DNA from: Prosapia bicincta
Lineage: Eukaryota > Arthropoda > Insecta > Hemiptera > Cercopidae
Direction of reading: 5' to 3'
DNA: 64,000 bases
Assembly (NCBI GenBank): GCA_036971475.1
Contig: JBAIZL010000001.1
Span: 281,868,425 to 281,932,424, forward strand
Shown: positions 1 through 10,838 of the stretch, one piece after another
Layout: each line of letters begins with the position of its first letter
Position numbering within the stretch: position 1 is the first letter of the stretch
The notes under the pieces: model-generated
The model's input: only the letters and a program-made list of their open reading frames with translations
Database searches by the model: none
Told to the model about the DNA's origin: nothing
Program-made: the position numbers and the translations under genes

Positions 1-640
1 GAAGCTGGATATTTTAAGAGAAGATATCCATGAGAAAGATCACAGCCAGATCTAGCAAGCTTGTCAGCTACTTGGCATGTTGTCTTCATCATTTGGTGAT
101 GGTCCGTTTTATAAGGCTGCACGAAGCTGGATATTTTAAGAGAAGATATCCATGAGAAAGATCACAGCCAAAGCTAGCGAGCTTGTCAGCTACTTGGCAT
201 GTTGTCTTCATCATTTAGTGATGGTCCGTTTTATAAGGCTGCACGAAGCTGGATATTTTAAGAGAAGATATCCATGAGGAAGATCACAGCCAGAGCTAGC
301 AAGCTTGTCAGCTACTTGGCATGTTGTCTTCATCATTTGGTGATGGTCCGTTTTATAAGGCTGCACGAAGCTGGATAACTTAAGGGGAGATAGCCTTGAG
401 GAAGATCACAGCCAGAACTAGCGAGCTTGTCAGCTGCTTTCCAGGATGTCTTTACCATATGACTGATGGTCCGTTTTATAAGACTGCTTGAAGCTGGAGA
501 GCTTAAGGGCGGATCTTCTTGATGAGAACGATCAGATCTAGCGAGCGTGTTAGCTACTTGTCATGTCGCCAGTGTTCGGCTGATGGTCCGTTTAATAAGG
601 TTGCACGAAACTGGATAATTTAAGGGGAAATCTCCTTGAG
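1..640. repeat. 122-bp tandem satellite, right end of array
   Basis: A unit starting GAAGCTGGATA recurs at 1, 123, 245, 367, 490 and 607, a period of about 122 bp. The first three units are nearly identical. From the fourth unit on they diverge steadily, as expected at the edge of an array. The array very likely continues to the left of the window. There is no coding signal in it. Confidence 0.93.
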
Positions 641-3460
641 GAAGGTAAAATTAATCCAGTAATATAGGCTAATGAAGTATAAGCTATATGAATATCTGCA
701 GAGTATTTTCAGATTTCAGTGAAGTAAAATGTTATCAGATAAAACATAGATTTTCATGGAATTTCAGTTCGTTATATATAAATTTCTTTAAAAGGAAAAT
801 TAGTCAGTTTACGTCTGAGAGGTTTGCTTGTAACGGGCGGGAAAACTTTCTTCACGTCACTTGCCAGTCAACTGGTTGTCAGCAACTACTTCTTCGTTGT
901 CCTGTGAATATACTGTAGTAGTAACGAATCGATTTATATGTTGGTTATAGACGTCACCCCAAGTCCTTTAGTCCGTTCTCCTTCGCAACACCCAAATTCA
1001 AATTTACTAACGGTTGACAGCAGTTAATCTGAAAATTTAATATAAAAATATCTTAAACATTTAATCTGGGAAATACATGGTAAATTATTACTGTCGTACA
1101 TTGGAAGCTATATAAAACAAATGTATTTTGCTGTAATTACGTTTTGGAAAAATGTTTAATTGATATTTGTTTTATGGAAAACTTAAACAGACGTAAAAAA
1201 TCTACGTAGAATAAACTTGTACAACGATTAATTTTTTGTTTAAAACTAGATCAAAGTATCGTTCTATTTAACTGTTACTCTATACTATAGTCTACGTTGC
1301 AGAAAATAAATCTTCAAGTAAAGTTATAGCAGTTTTGCGTTTAAGTCTGCAACACTCCTTTTTCAGTGTCTTAAAAAGATTTTGTTTCTATGAAACATAA
1401 ACACATTTCATATTCCAAACGAGTTTATTTCCAGTAGAGATTTACATTGTTGCAGTAAAATTTGAATGTTTGTCAAACTGCGTCTTGTGTTGGCACTACT
1501 GCGGAACGTCTGCAGTCTTGATGACGCGATGCTAGCGCCGTCGCGCCGTCAGTTTTGCGCAGTCAGTCGAGTTGTGCAGTTTGTAGATTTGAAACATCGA
1601 GTGTTTTTTTTTCAGTTCGTTTATAGTTTAAGGTGGTTTTATTGTGTTTGTATTTAACAGTGATTTGTGTTTATGTTTTAGTGTTTTGTTTTGTTTTGAA
1701 ATGTTGAGCAGCTAATTCTGTTTCACGTTTTACTGGTAATTTTTCTTTTTCTTAAGTTTTATTAATTTTAAGTTGTTTTATTTCTTCAAGCCTTTGTCTT
1801 TAATTTGTTCGTTTTTCTTTTTTTAGGGAAAGAGGTTACGATTCGTCTTTTATTATTTTACTTGTATTGTTTTTTATTAGAAAGTAATTCATTCACAAAA
1901 CCTTTGTCCTCCTACTATATTTAAGTAACTGACTAACCTGAATTTGTTCCATATGTCACATTATACTAGATTTAATTCCTACTACAGTTGTAGTATATCT
2001 GTACGATCGTGTAGTTATAGTTGAGCCTACATATCCTATATTTAGTGAACTATAAAGAACTAGATTTTATGAAATGATAGAAGTTGTGAAATATGCTATT
2101 AAGTTCTGTGCTATTAGACATACTGTAGTTCCAAGGACTAGACAAACCGTTGCTAATCAAAATCTTTCTTACATTTAAAAATTGTTAATCTATTCGAAAT
2201 GTATAAGAAATGAAAACACATTTCTTTAAATGTTTAGTTGCAACAAAATACAGGCCAGACATTTCGTTAACGAGTGTTTGAAATAAAATGACTGGAAAAT
2301 AACATATTTTTCATTGATTTTAGCATCACACATACTATTAAGTTGGTTACAGCTTAATTGGTGAGAACAATTTACAGCTGTTTTAATATTTACCGTTGTG
2401 AACACAAATATTATAAAGATATTCTCTTATTTAGGATAATTGTACTTATATTCATTAAAAAATTATAGCTTTTGTAAAAGATTTTGTTTAAAAGTATTGA
2501 AAAATAAAACCTTGATAATTTTAATTGTAAAAAAGTACGGATATCAATATTTAAAGTATTTATATGCGTGTTTAGATATTATTTGATATTTGTATTAGTA
2601 AAAAATCTTGTGAGTTGAAAAGATTTCTTCCATCAGGTGATACAATATATTTTAAATACAATTATAGGTATAGTACAAATGCATATTTTTCATTCTTTTA
2701 AATCTTTGTTTCGAATTTGTCTCTCATGTTCTGCGAAGCTTTGTTCCTTTGAGCTGGATTTAGTACTTTGTAGAAATAATCGGTATTCATAACTTTACAG
2801 TGGAAAATTAAATATTGTACAGTTCCTCTAATATTTGGTTTTCTTGTCAAAGACCATGACCTCCCAACCTGCAGAGTTCTCATAAAGCCCATTTCTACCG
2901 ATATTCATGAACTTTATCTTTTCACTTCTCTGCTGAGTGAAATACTGTTTTATTTTATAAAAGTTTCTGGAATATTCTAATTTGGGCGTTTTACGCATAC
3001 TTTAGGCAGACAATAGTGGTCAGTTTCCAGGAGGAATCTGCCTCTGTAACTTGTCCAGGGCGACCTGTGAACAAATACCTTTGTCAGATTTTATAAACTA
3101 GTTTGTAAAGCCATACAGTAAACATAGTTTCTTCATAAGGGAGTCCGAATATAAAGCGGGATTTCTTAACCTCGTACCTGACAGGGTCTGACGTCTATAG
3201 TGGTAGCATAAGTGTCAGAAACGTATCCAGCTTCTGGATACATATATTCTGATTGAGGAAGGTATGTGGAATTCGGAGGTATAATTTGTATTATTATATT
3301 TCTTGAATATTTCTTCCTACATGATTAATTTTAGAAAATGTCAAATTTTAAGAATTAGCACGTAAAGTGTCCAGTAAAAATATTTTAAAATTTTTAAAGA
3401 CTAGGTGTAAAATTTATTTCTTTAATCAAAATAAATTGATGCAGTTTTTAAATTATATAT
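641..3460. other. AT-rich stretch without a recognised gene
   Basis: Only short chance reading frames occur. The one compositional break is a CpG-rich block at about 1490-1590, which contains the arthropod initiator-like motif TCAGTC near 1562 and lies inside very AT-rich sequence. It could be a remnant of a promoter or 5' exon, but I see no downstream coding exon to support that. Confidence 0.5.
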
Positions 3461-3617
3461 ATAAAGAACTAAGTCAAAATACAAATACAAGAATTATAAT
3501 TGAATTTACAATTCAAAGCTTTTCGTTGGCTAACAGTACCAACATCATCCAACGAAAAACTTTGAATTGTAAATTCAATTATAATTCTTGTATTTGTATT
3601 TTGACTTAGTTCTTTAT
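3461..3617. mobile_element. Penelope-like terminus, inverted pair (palindrome 1)
   Basis: Arms 3461-3529 and 3549-3617 are inverted copies with essentially one mismatch and a 19-bp spacer. Each arm carries the sequence CCAACGAAAAGCTTTGAATT (one base differs in the right arm), which is the 3' half of a hammerhead-ribozyme core (GAAA followed by the palindrome AAGCTT). The arms end with GACTTAGTTCTTTAT, the same outer end seen at 15.2-15.4 kb and 53.1-53.5 kb. Short TA runs lie on both sides. Assignment to a Penelope-like element rests on the ribozyme-like motif and the related locus at 53.1-53.5 kb that keeps a coding tail. Confidence 0.7.
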
Positions 3618-3665
3618 TAATACACAAGAATATATATATAATACGTTTTCTTGTTTAATAATTTA

Positions 3666-3851
3666 AAACAACATAGGTTATTCAAATACAAGAATATTTA
3701 TTAATTTACATTTCAAAGCTTTTCGTTGGTAAACAGTACCAACATCAGGAATGAAAAATACAATAATCATAATGTTGGTACTGTTTACCAACGAAAAGCT
3801 TTGAAATGTAAATTAATAAATATTCTTGTATTTGAATAACCTATGTTGTTT
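3666..3851. mobile_element. Penelope-like terminus, perfect inverted pair (palindrome 2)
   Basis: Arms of about 80 bp at 3666-3745 and 3772-3851 appear perfectly complementary around a 26-bp spacer. The arms share variants not seen in the other copies (GTTTACCAAC instead of GTTAGCCAAC, and GAAATG instead of GAATTG after the GAAAAGCTTT motif). A (TA)n run follows directly. The upstream part of the ribozyme core is damaged: CTGATG is followed by TTGG with bases missing. Confidence 0.75.
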
Positions 3852-3867
3852 ATATATATATATATTA

Positions 3868-3957
3868 AATATGGTGATATGTTTTCTTGTAATATAGTTA
3901 ATAAATTTAAAATATTTCATAAACAAGAATACTTTTAATGAATATAAAAGTATACTA

Positions 3958-4015
<58 letters not shown>
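3868..4015. mobile_element. Penelope-like tail fragment plus (TA)n
   Basis: The stretch with TTTAAAATATTTCATAAAC and AAGAATACTTTTAATGAATA (about 3905-3945) closely matches 57920-57965, which lies beside a hammerhead-like motif on the minus strand. It is followed by a (TA)n microsatellite at about 3960-4015. I read it as a truncated terminus of the same family. Confidence 0.5.
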
Positions 4016-4018
<3 letters not shown>

Positions 4019-4129
4019 GGGGGTTTTTCATCAAAATTGATAAGAATTATTTTTTCATAGTATATCGTCTAGCCAGGTATACGCATAAGGATATTACTTG
4101 AATAAATGATAAAACGGATGCATATCGCG

Positions 4130-4465
4130 TCGAAACTGTTTTATTTATTTATTGTGACGTTTCGGCAACTTATTTATCGCCCTTATCAAGCATTTAGTGC
4201 TATAAAACTCGAATTCCTTATTTTTAGAGTTTAAACGAGTTCACGCGTGTATACTCATGAAGAGTTATAGTAATGCGAAAAGACGGGTTAGCAGAGCTAT
4301 GGCTCAAAGGAAATGTTTGGTAAAGTGTAGAGGGTTTGATGTTTTGCCTCCTCACGTTACACAATCAAACTCTAAATGTAAGGACTTTGTGTATCATAGC
4401 ACTACAGGCTTGATAAGGGCAACAAATCAGTTGCCGACACGTCGCAATATGTAAATAAAACAGTT
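4130..4465. mobile_element. Second-family Penelope-like inverted termini
   Basis: On the minus strand at about 4140-4195, and again on the plus strand at 4408-4465, there is CTTGATAAGGGC, then a stem closed by GTTGCCG, then ACGTCGCAAT or ACGTCACAAT and an AATAAA-rich tail ending in ACAG. The two copies point outward from a spacer of about 210 bp. This resembles the terminal sequences of GIY-YIG Penelope-like elements. The hammerhead core itself is not intact, and no pairing stem I is visible. Confidence 0.45.
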
Positions 4466-5140
4466 TTGACTGAATATTCAACATTATCATTTATTTAATT
4501 GTTGTTTCGAGTACTCAAATAAACATGGAAATTGCACTGCAATTTTTTTAATCTTGGCAAGCACTTACGGTTAGACCTATTGGTATCTGATATATAAACA
4601 AAACATTTCTATACTTGAAAACAATAGGCTAATTATTTATTGAAAAAAATTAGATAAGTATTTATTTTTCGTAAATTAAACATGTAAACATACAAATTTT
4701 AATTTGTTTTTTTTTGTAGTTTTAAGACTATCAGCTATTATAACTGTTCGGTCTACAAAAAATTGGGAAGTATAGTAAATTTAGGTAGGTAATGGGAGGG
4801 CAGGGCCGCATACTTGGAGTAGACCGTTTCTCTGTCGGTACTATACAGAAGAGTCTATTGTAAATATTTTAAGGCATTGAACTAGGTAAGATTAAGGAAA
4901 ACATTGATCACGTGATACTCAGATAAGGGTACATTATGCCTACTGTTGGACAACATTCAAGTATGACTGCTCTAATCCGAGGTGAAGAGAGGTCTATCCG
5001 CTACTCGAGACAAGCTTTATTCTAAACACGGAATGATCTAATAATGATTTTCTGTTTTAATACGTAAGCGGGATTTGTTAAAAATTTTACTTTGTAATGT
5101 ATTTTGAAGCACCGGTATAAATGTTGTAAAAAATTATAAA
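4466..5140. other. AT-rich stretch, nothing recognised
   Basis: No reading frame with family resemblance, no tandem array and no terminal repeat could be recognised here. Confidence 0.4.
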
Positions 5141-5263
5141 TACAGTAGAGTCTCGATAATTTGAGGTAGATGGGACCGAGACCCCCCCCCCCGAATTACC
5201 GAAAATACGTTCCTGTGATTTAGAAAAAATAGGAGTTTTAATGGACCGTAATTCTATACCTTA

Positions 5264-5992
5264 AGGGTACTCAATTTTTTTCAAAGACTGTACCCCTTAA
5301 TGAAAAATTAAAATTTTACGTACTTAAAAAATTAAAAAAACTTTTTACATAAAAAACAATATATTTGGAAATATATTTGAAAAGAATTACAAAAAATTAT
5401 TGAGAAGGATGAGCTTGCTGCTTTTTACATAGTTCCTCAATGTTCGGCTCAAGTTTTGTTACGTACAACCTTCAATCGTCCTCAGCATTAAGCTTGTTTC
5501 TGTATATACTCTTTACATATGTTAACCTCGAAAATCCTCTTACACATAGGTATGTAGTTGCAAACCCAATAAGAATCTTTACAGCAGTGTTTGAAAGTTC
5601 TTGACATTCCTTTCCAACACCGATCCAAAAATCCAATTTTAAATATTTCTTTTTTATCGTCGGATCACATGATAGTTCAATCAATTGTTCCTTCTGGAAT
5701 GTTGTCAGGTTGCTCAAAGTTTCAGTAGCATCAAAAGAAAAGTTTTCACAGATCCAGTACAACATATTTTCTATGGGTGGGAAGTATTCTCTTATACTGG
5801 TCTTCAATGTTGGTTCCAAGTAACTCGATCACACAAGTATGAAATTAGATTCCAGTATTAAATTATAACCTTGCGTGAATACGTAACAGAAATAAATAAA
5901 AATAGTTAAATTTTTCATTAACCGGCCTCGCGTACCCCCTGAAGCGTCGTACCACAGTTTGAGAACCCCTGCTATAGGTAATTAAAAATGTA
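5264..5992 (-). mobile_element. hAT element remnant nested in the Tigger element
   Basis: The right boundary is TTTGAGAACCCCTG ending near 5992. Read on the minus strand this gives CAGGGGTTCTCAAACTGTGG, the usual terminus of many hAT elements. The left side, TAAGGGTACTCAA near 5264, is a degenerate copy. The flanks CTATACCT and CTATAGGT could be a decayed 8-bp target duplication. The coding remnant at 5472-5819 lies inside. Confidence 0.65.
5472..5819 (-). pseudogene. hAT transposase C-terminal fragment (115 aa open frame)
   Basis: The frame encodes the end of a hAT-superfamily transposase, the enzyme that would cut and re-insert the element. The last 60 residues carry the C-terminal dimerisation signature: FWIGVGKECQELS, then ATTYLCVRGFSRLTYVKSIY and a terminal RNKLNAEDD. 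This matches the usual pattern of a hydrophobic helix, a YLCxxGFS motif and a RNRL segment. hAT transposases usually run to several hundred residues and have their catalytic Asp and Glu elsewhere, so this 115-residue piece cannot be active. The initiator Met is probably just an internal codon. The family is of the kind that also gave rise to domesticated ZBED/FAM200-type genes, but nothing here suggests domestication. Confidence 0.75.
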
Positions 5993-6139
5993 CTAATTAA
6001 AATTATAGAACTTTATATGAACTTTTCTTGAAAGCCCGACTCATTTTCTTTTACATAGATAAAGTAGGCGCGAATAGAAATAGACTCAAACTTAACGGAA
6101 GCTCGAAATATAGGGACTCGGAATTTCGAGATTCTACTG

Positions 6140-7600
6140 TAGTTTAAAAAAAATATTTTATACCTTTTGAAATACCGGTATAAAGAGTGTAACAAATTAT
6201 AAATAGTAAATAAAAAAATATTTCATGCCTAAACGTAAGGGAAACAGATTTAAAAGAAGTGTGGATCACAACACTGTTTTTAAGAAGCATACATACAATT
6301 TGTTTGATAAGGAATTTGTTTTGGTTGTAAAATGCATCTTGAGATAAGATTTTTTTACCGATTTTTCATTATTCACTTGATAATAAGTGAACGAATTTTA
6401 AGGAAGTTTATAAAAACAACATTTTTATTTACCGACTTTATCTCAGAGTGTTTTAGTGCTTGACTTTAAGGAGATCGATCCTGTTATCGTTCCCAGTCCT
6501 GAACTCACTGTTACGTAAGGCGTCCATTGTTGTCAGGAAATCTTGAGATGTTTTAAAAGCTTTTACAAATATTTATAGAAAAGCTATTGAAAGACAGTCA
6601 TTTTCACTAAAATTATTGTCAACATACTTCAATTCAGAAAACGAGATGACAATTTTTAAATGTACACTCTCACAATAAAATATTTGTTACACTTAATCGC
6701 TTTTCGACTAAAATATTGTCTTCATAAGAGTCTATTACTACGATTTTATGTGTTTAAGGTTAATGACAGATCACAAACCAATTCATGCTTTCGCAAATAC
6801 ACTACGTATCGATTTGCTATCCGAAAAAACCTTTTCAAGAGCTAAAAATTATTTTATCTTATATTAAACTATAATTTACAGTTTATAAGAGTAATAAACA
6901 ATAATTTTAACACAATTAAAATTATATGTTTCACTATTCTTAATAAATAATAGCATTCAAAAGTCAAATTGGACTTCTAGAGAAGTCAAATATTGGTCAC
7001 GATTAATGTAGATAAATCACAGATACATACTCAAACTCTTCCATACTTATTAATAACAGATGCACCATTTAATTATTAAACAATACAATCATTATAATAC
7101 ATAATACTTGAATAGATCTAAAAATATATACAAAAATGTTAAATTTCACTTTTCCCTGCTAAAGATTCATATGCAGATAGAAAATCATTAAATTCTGTCA
7201 TTTTATTCAACGAATTTCTTTTTTTGTTTTTTTTTATATACTGTACCACATTTCAGCCAAATACCTCTTTTTCCACTTTCCTTTTGTAAAATATCTATAT
7301 TATTCTACTATTTTAATGATATACTCCATCATTATTATTCATTTTATATCATCGGTATAAATTTAATGTTTATTTCTCACTATTAAATAAATCAGATGGG
7401 TGGGTGAGATTTTTATTTACTGAAGTTTAATAATATTATCTCTCGAGATAATTGTATATTTTACACATTATACAATTTTACAGGTGCAATTCCTGTAAAA
7501 CAATTCCTGTGATTCATTCTAGGAAACCATTCATTTAATTCTATTAGAAACATAAATGCATACTTATGATATTGTAATTCTTTTTCTTTTTTCAATTTCT
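6140..7600. other. AT-rich stretch with one small unassigned frame
   Basis: A 40-codon frame at 6225-6347 (plus) begins MPKRKGNRFKRSVDHN and sits just beyond the Tigger element. It is basic, very short and unlike anything I can name. The rest is AT-rich with no recognisable motif. Confidence 0.3.
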
Positions 7601-7604
7601 TCTA

Positions 7605-8283
7605 TTAGTTCACATTCTCTCTATATTTATCTTTTTTCAAATCGTTAATAATCGTTTATAGTTTTAGTAGTTAATAAAAAACTTTAAAATAACTCTCTCT
7701 CATCCACTCAAGTTAAAATACATTTTTTTAAACTTGTAGTAGATGTCTTTTTTATCAAAGTATTTAATACAGTTTTTTCAAATATTTATTACATTTTATG
7801 AATTAACTTGAGTTTTGTATAGAAGAAAAACTATTGACGGAAGGAGCAACGTATGCAATATAGTTATTTCGTCCCATTTTGCTTATATTCTTTTATAAAA
7901 CAGATGATTTTATGTTATAGGTTATGTGGCAGAACAGCTGTTTCGACGCATAGGTTATGTTACTTTATTTATATTATTTGTAATTAATTATTAAAAAGTA
8001 ACTAGAATTATATTTTTTATAGGCCTGAGTAGTAATTGATTTGAAAAAAAAATCGTTTATATTGTTCATTTTTATTTCCTCCAAAGTTCAAGCTTAGCAT
8101 ATAAGCGTAAAGGTAATATTCAAGTAATAACGAACACCAATGCACAATCCATATAGCCTTGGCCGTTGGGTGACGAATTGATTGCTGACTAATAATTTAG
8201 GTACATTTGTGTATGAACTCCAGAGAATATTGTTGTTTTGTTTCGTTGGAGTTGCAACGCGAGCCGTCCTGCTAGATATTTGA
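7605..8283 (+). repeat. Dispersed repeat R, longest copy
   Basis: Shared blocks define this family: CCACTCAAGTT, then AATACAGTTTTTTCAAATAT, then ATAGTTATTTCGT, then GATTTTATGTTATAGGT, then GGTTATGTTACTTTATTTAT, then GATTGCTGACTAATAATT and CAACGCGAGCCGTCCTGCT. Other copies lie at 14880-15100 with 15490-15570, 42690-43020 and 48460-48735. No protein or terminal repeat was recognised, so it may be a non-autonomous element of unknown class. Confidence 0.7.
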
Positions 8284-8371
8284 TCAGTGTGACTCACAAT
8301 GTAACTAGTCGGTGAATAGCCTGCACCACTTCTGTGGCCTTGTTTTACGAAAGTAGTACGTTGCTCTAAAC

Positions 8372-9845
8372 CAGGTCTCGGCAACCATTTTAGTCGGAAG
8401 AGTCAAAAATTACAATTTACATAGTTTCTAAAGAGCCACAAAATATTTTCTTGTTAACAATAAATAGTACGATCATAAATAAGGTTTTTTGATAAAATAT
8501 CAATTTATTCATATATAAGTAGTGTTTTTCACAACAAATTAGATAATATATATATTTATAAGGTATTATTAGATAATTACTTATTATTTATGTAAAAATT
8601 AAAAACAGTTAAACATTTACTTACTTACTAACTTGTACTTCAATAACAAACAACTGAGCAAACAGATTAAATGGGAGCGATGGTTTTGCATGGCTTTAGA
8701 TAGATTGGATAAATTTGACTCATGACTTGTTGCTTTAAGTTTCAAACACGTCTCTAAATTTTCATTATTTGTTAGTTGGCTTCTTACTTTATCTTCAATT
8801 ATATCCATGGAAGAGAACGCTTGCTCGCATAAATATGTTGATCCGAAGATATTCAGCACTCCAAAAGCAAACTTCTTCGCCTCACTGCAGCAATCTGGAG
8901 ACTATTCCTTACGTCGAATATAAGTGCCTCAACTCGCGGCACTTCTTACAAGGCTGTCCACCTCCAACTCTTCCAACTTGCTACTCAACTCTACACATTT
9001 TCCACTCCACAAAGCTTTACTTTTAAAATCAATCTTTTGCTTTTCTAAAGACTCGGTATCAACTCCAAATGTCTCAAATGTGGATTTTGTTACTATTTGT
9101 GTTGAGAGGATGCTATAGTGGTTTTGTTGGTTTTGAATTGCTCAAAGCTGTCATCAAATTCATCTTCAATTTTTTATATAACTGTGCTGAAGTAATTCGT
9201 GTCATCATTTTGCACTGGTTTAAACGCGATATTGCTTTAGAAATTGAAAATGAAGTAATTTACAGCTCTATTTATTTTCTGCAGAAAGAATTAAATTCTT
9301 TCAAAACAAACCAATTCTTGTATCATAACATAGGCTGTGTTTCCCTTTCCTTGCAGTTTTAAATTCAGCTCTTTTAATTTCGCTGTCTTATCCACCATAA
9401 AGTGGAATTTGTGCAACCATTTGTCGTTCTTTAATTCAGGTTGATAATTGCCTTTTTCATTTAGGAATGTATATATTTCATTCAACCACAAAGTAAAACC
9501 TTTCAACGCCTTATTGTGGAGGAGGTCGGAAAACTGAGTCTCCATTTTGTTTCAGAATTCTTTAAACTGAGGATGATACGGTGTTTTTAACAAGATGCTA
9601 TTGACAATCTTCATTACCAAATTCATGACCACAATTATTTCGAACGGAAATGTTTGGGCACAAAGCGTTTCTTGGTGTATTATGCAGTGAAGCGTAAGAA
9701 TTTCGTGGTTTATTTTGCCCTGAAGAATCGTTGTTGGCCCTTTATTTTTTCTAGTCATTCTTCTGACTCCATCAGATGCTATTGAAACGATTTTATTTAA
9801 CTTGATCTTATTGTCTTCATGGCATTTTTGCACGGAATTCGCTTT
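8372..9845 (-). mobile_element. hAT element remnant with 3' terminus
   Basis: The 3' boundary is CAGGTCTCGGCAACC at 8372, close to the common hAT terminus CAGGGGTCGGCAACC, followed by the usual 'agagccacaaa' segment around 8430. Transposase pieces follow on the minus strand from 8617 to 9833. The 5' part is missing where the mariner remnant begins, at about 9845-9868. Confidence 0.78.
8617..9833 (-). pseudogene. Decayed hAT transposase (three frame segments)
   Basis: Three minus-strand frames in order give one broken transposase. Segment 9833-9552 has KIVSIASDGVRRMTRKNKG, then ILTLHCIIHQETLCAQ, the conserved S/TDGAxxMTG and CIxHQExLCxK blocks around the catalytic region. Segment 9545-9291 has [20 protein letters not shown] followed by FERI, matching the LNLKLQGK block. 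Segment 8859-8617 has NIFGSTYLCEQAFSSMDIIE and SQLTNNENLETCLKLKATS, the C-terminal dimerisation domain. Between 9291 and 8860 the frame is lost. The relationship is to the GTF2IRD2/SCAND3-like group of hAT proteins. Frameshifts, stops and a missing N-terminus (no BED finger seen) make it a fossil. Confidence 0.88.
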
Positions 9846-9867
9846 ATCTTCCCTATCTTCCCCTTAT

Positions 9868-10390
9868 AAAATTCTGCCGTCAAACCTTTGAGGAATCGAG
9901 TAACCTCTCCTTGACTTCATCATCGGTACTGAAGCGTAAGCCACCCAAGTATTCTTTTAATTTTGGGGAAAAAATTATAATCACTTGGGGCTAGGTCCGG
10001 ATTTTAGGGGGGTGGGGCACAACAATCCAGCCAAAAATCAGTCAGCAGTTCTTGAGTTTGGTGTGAGACATGAGGTCGAGCGTTGTCAAGGATAAGCCTC
10101 ACACCACTGTACAATCTTCCTCTCTGGCGGTACTGGATTGCAAGTCTCAGTTTTCTTAATGTGTCGCAATATCTGTTGGAGTTAACTGTTGTTCCATTAG
10201 AGACCCTTCCTGACCCAAAAGACAGTTGCTATGACTTTCCTAGAAGACTGTTTGTTTAAAATTCTTCGGCTTTGGAGAAGTTGAGTGACGTTATTCACGT
10301 GGCTGCTGCTTAAAACGCCCATATTTCATCGCCTGTAACAATGGAATCCAAGAATTTTTCTTTGTTGTCTTCACATTGTTGCAAAATCTT
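9868..10390 (-). pseudogene. Decayed mariner transposase
   Basis: Read on the minus strand across several frames, the segment preserves mariner transposase landmarks in order: DSIVTGDEIW (first catalytic Asp), RKVIATVFW, then LDNARPHVSHQTQELLTDF (second Asp), then NPDLAPSDYNFFPKIK (third Asp, D,D34D arrangement) and TDDEVKE, ending in AEFY. All three acidic positions are still visible, but stops and frameshifts interrupt every frame. The N-terminal helix-turn-helix half and both terminal repeats were not found. The piece abuts the 5'-truncated hAT remnant in the same orientation, so one probably inserted into or deleted part of the other. Confidence 0.87.
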
Positions 10391-10712
10391 CTGGGCACAC
10401 TAGACACGTTGCTCAGAACACTTATTAATATTAAAAACAAATAAGTGCAAGTATAAACAATTTTATTATTAAAAATAGAAGCAAATTAAATTGTATGTAA
10501 ATTTCAATCTTAAAAACAAACATATAAACATGTTTAAAAAATACGAATAAATTAGACACAGTAGCGTCATTATAATTAATAAATCCGCCAACACAATTAG
10601 GATAATGAGAAGGTTACAAATAAACGAACTTACGGAATAAGTTGAGCTCAGATAACCGGGTAGCCATTAATTACAAAAACATTAGACCGCACAGTAGCAT
10701 AATTTTAATGGA
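10391..10712. other. AT-rich sequence upstream of the hammerhead motif
   Basis: No coding signal. It may belong to the same Penelope-like terminus as the ribozyme that follows, but nothing marks its left boundary. Confidence 0.3.
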
Positions 10713-10838
10713 TAAACAATTAAAAACCCTTGCTATGAATAAACTGTTTTTATGTAGCCTTCTGATGATGCTAACTGTGTTAGCGAAATGTACGTAAAGG
10801 TTGTGTAAATATATGTAGCAAGGCTTTTGAATTGTTTA
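10713..10838 (+). ncRNA. Type I-like hammerhead ribozyme motif
   Basis: The core CTGATGA (10762-10768) and GAAA (10785-10788) are both intact. Stem II is a perfect 6-bp hairpin, GCTAAC/GTTAGC, with a TGT loop. Stem I pairs AGCCTT (10756-10761) with AAGGTT (10797-10802). Stem III is a minimal ATGTACGT hairpin, so cleavage would fall after A10796. A second pair of arms, 10713-10735 and 10816-10838, is complementary over 23 bp with two mismatches and extends stem I beyond an internal loop. One extra T (10769) lies between the core and stem II. Type I hammerheads with very short stem III are known from Penelope-like retroelements, which is the likely origin. Activity cannot be judged from sequence alone. 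Confidence 0.72.

Larger units (their letters stand above)
5143..6139. mobile_element. Tigger/pogo-type non-autonomous element
   Basis: The left end reads CAGTAGAGTCTCGATAAT from 5143, preceded by TA. The right end is its inverse, with CTCGGAATTTCGAGATTCTACTG ending at 6139 and followed by TA. The TA target duplication and the CAGTAGARTCTCGA terminus are typical of the pogo/Tigger branch of Tc1/mariner. No pogo transposase remains. The interior is largely occupied by a separate hAT fragment. A related element lies at 56787-57872. A flank of about 35 bp (ACCGGTATAAA, then AAATTATAAATA) occurs on both sides, at about 5110-5142 and 6173-6206. Confidence 0.8.

Noticed and set aside
4257..4454. 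65-codon frame as a gene
   Set aside because: It runs through the inverted Penelope-like terminus and is open by chance.
4408..4455. Functional hammerhead at the 4.4-kb terminus
   Set aside because: CTTGATAAG does not match CTGANGA, GAAA is GACA on this side, and no stem I pairing was found. Kept only as an element terminus.
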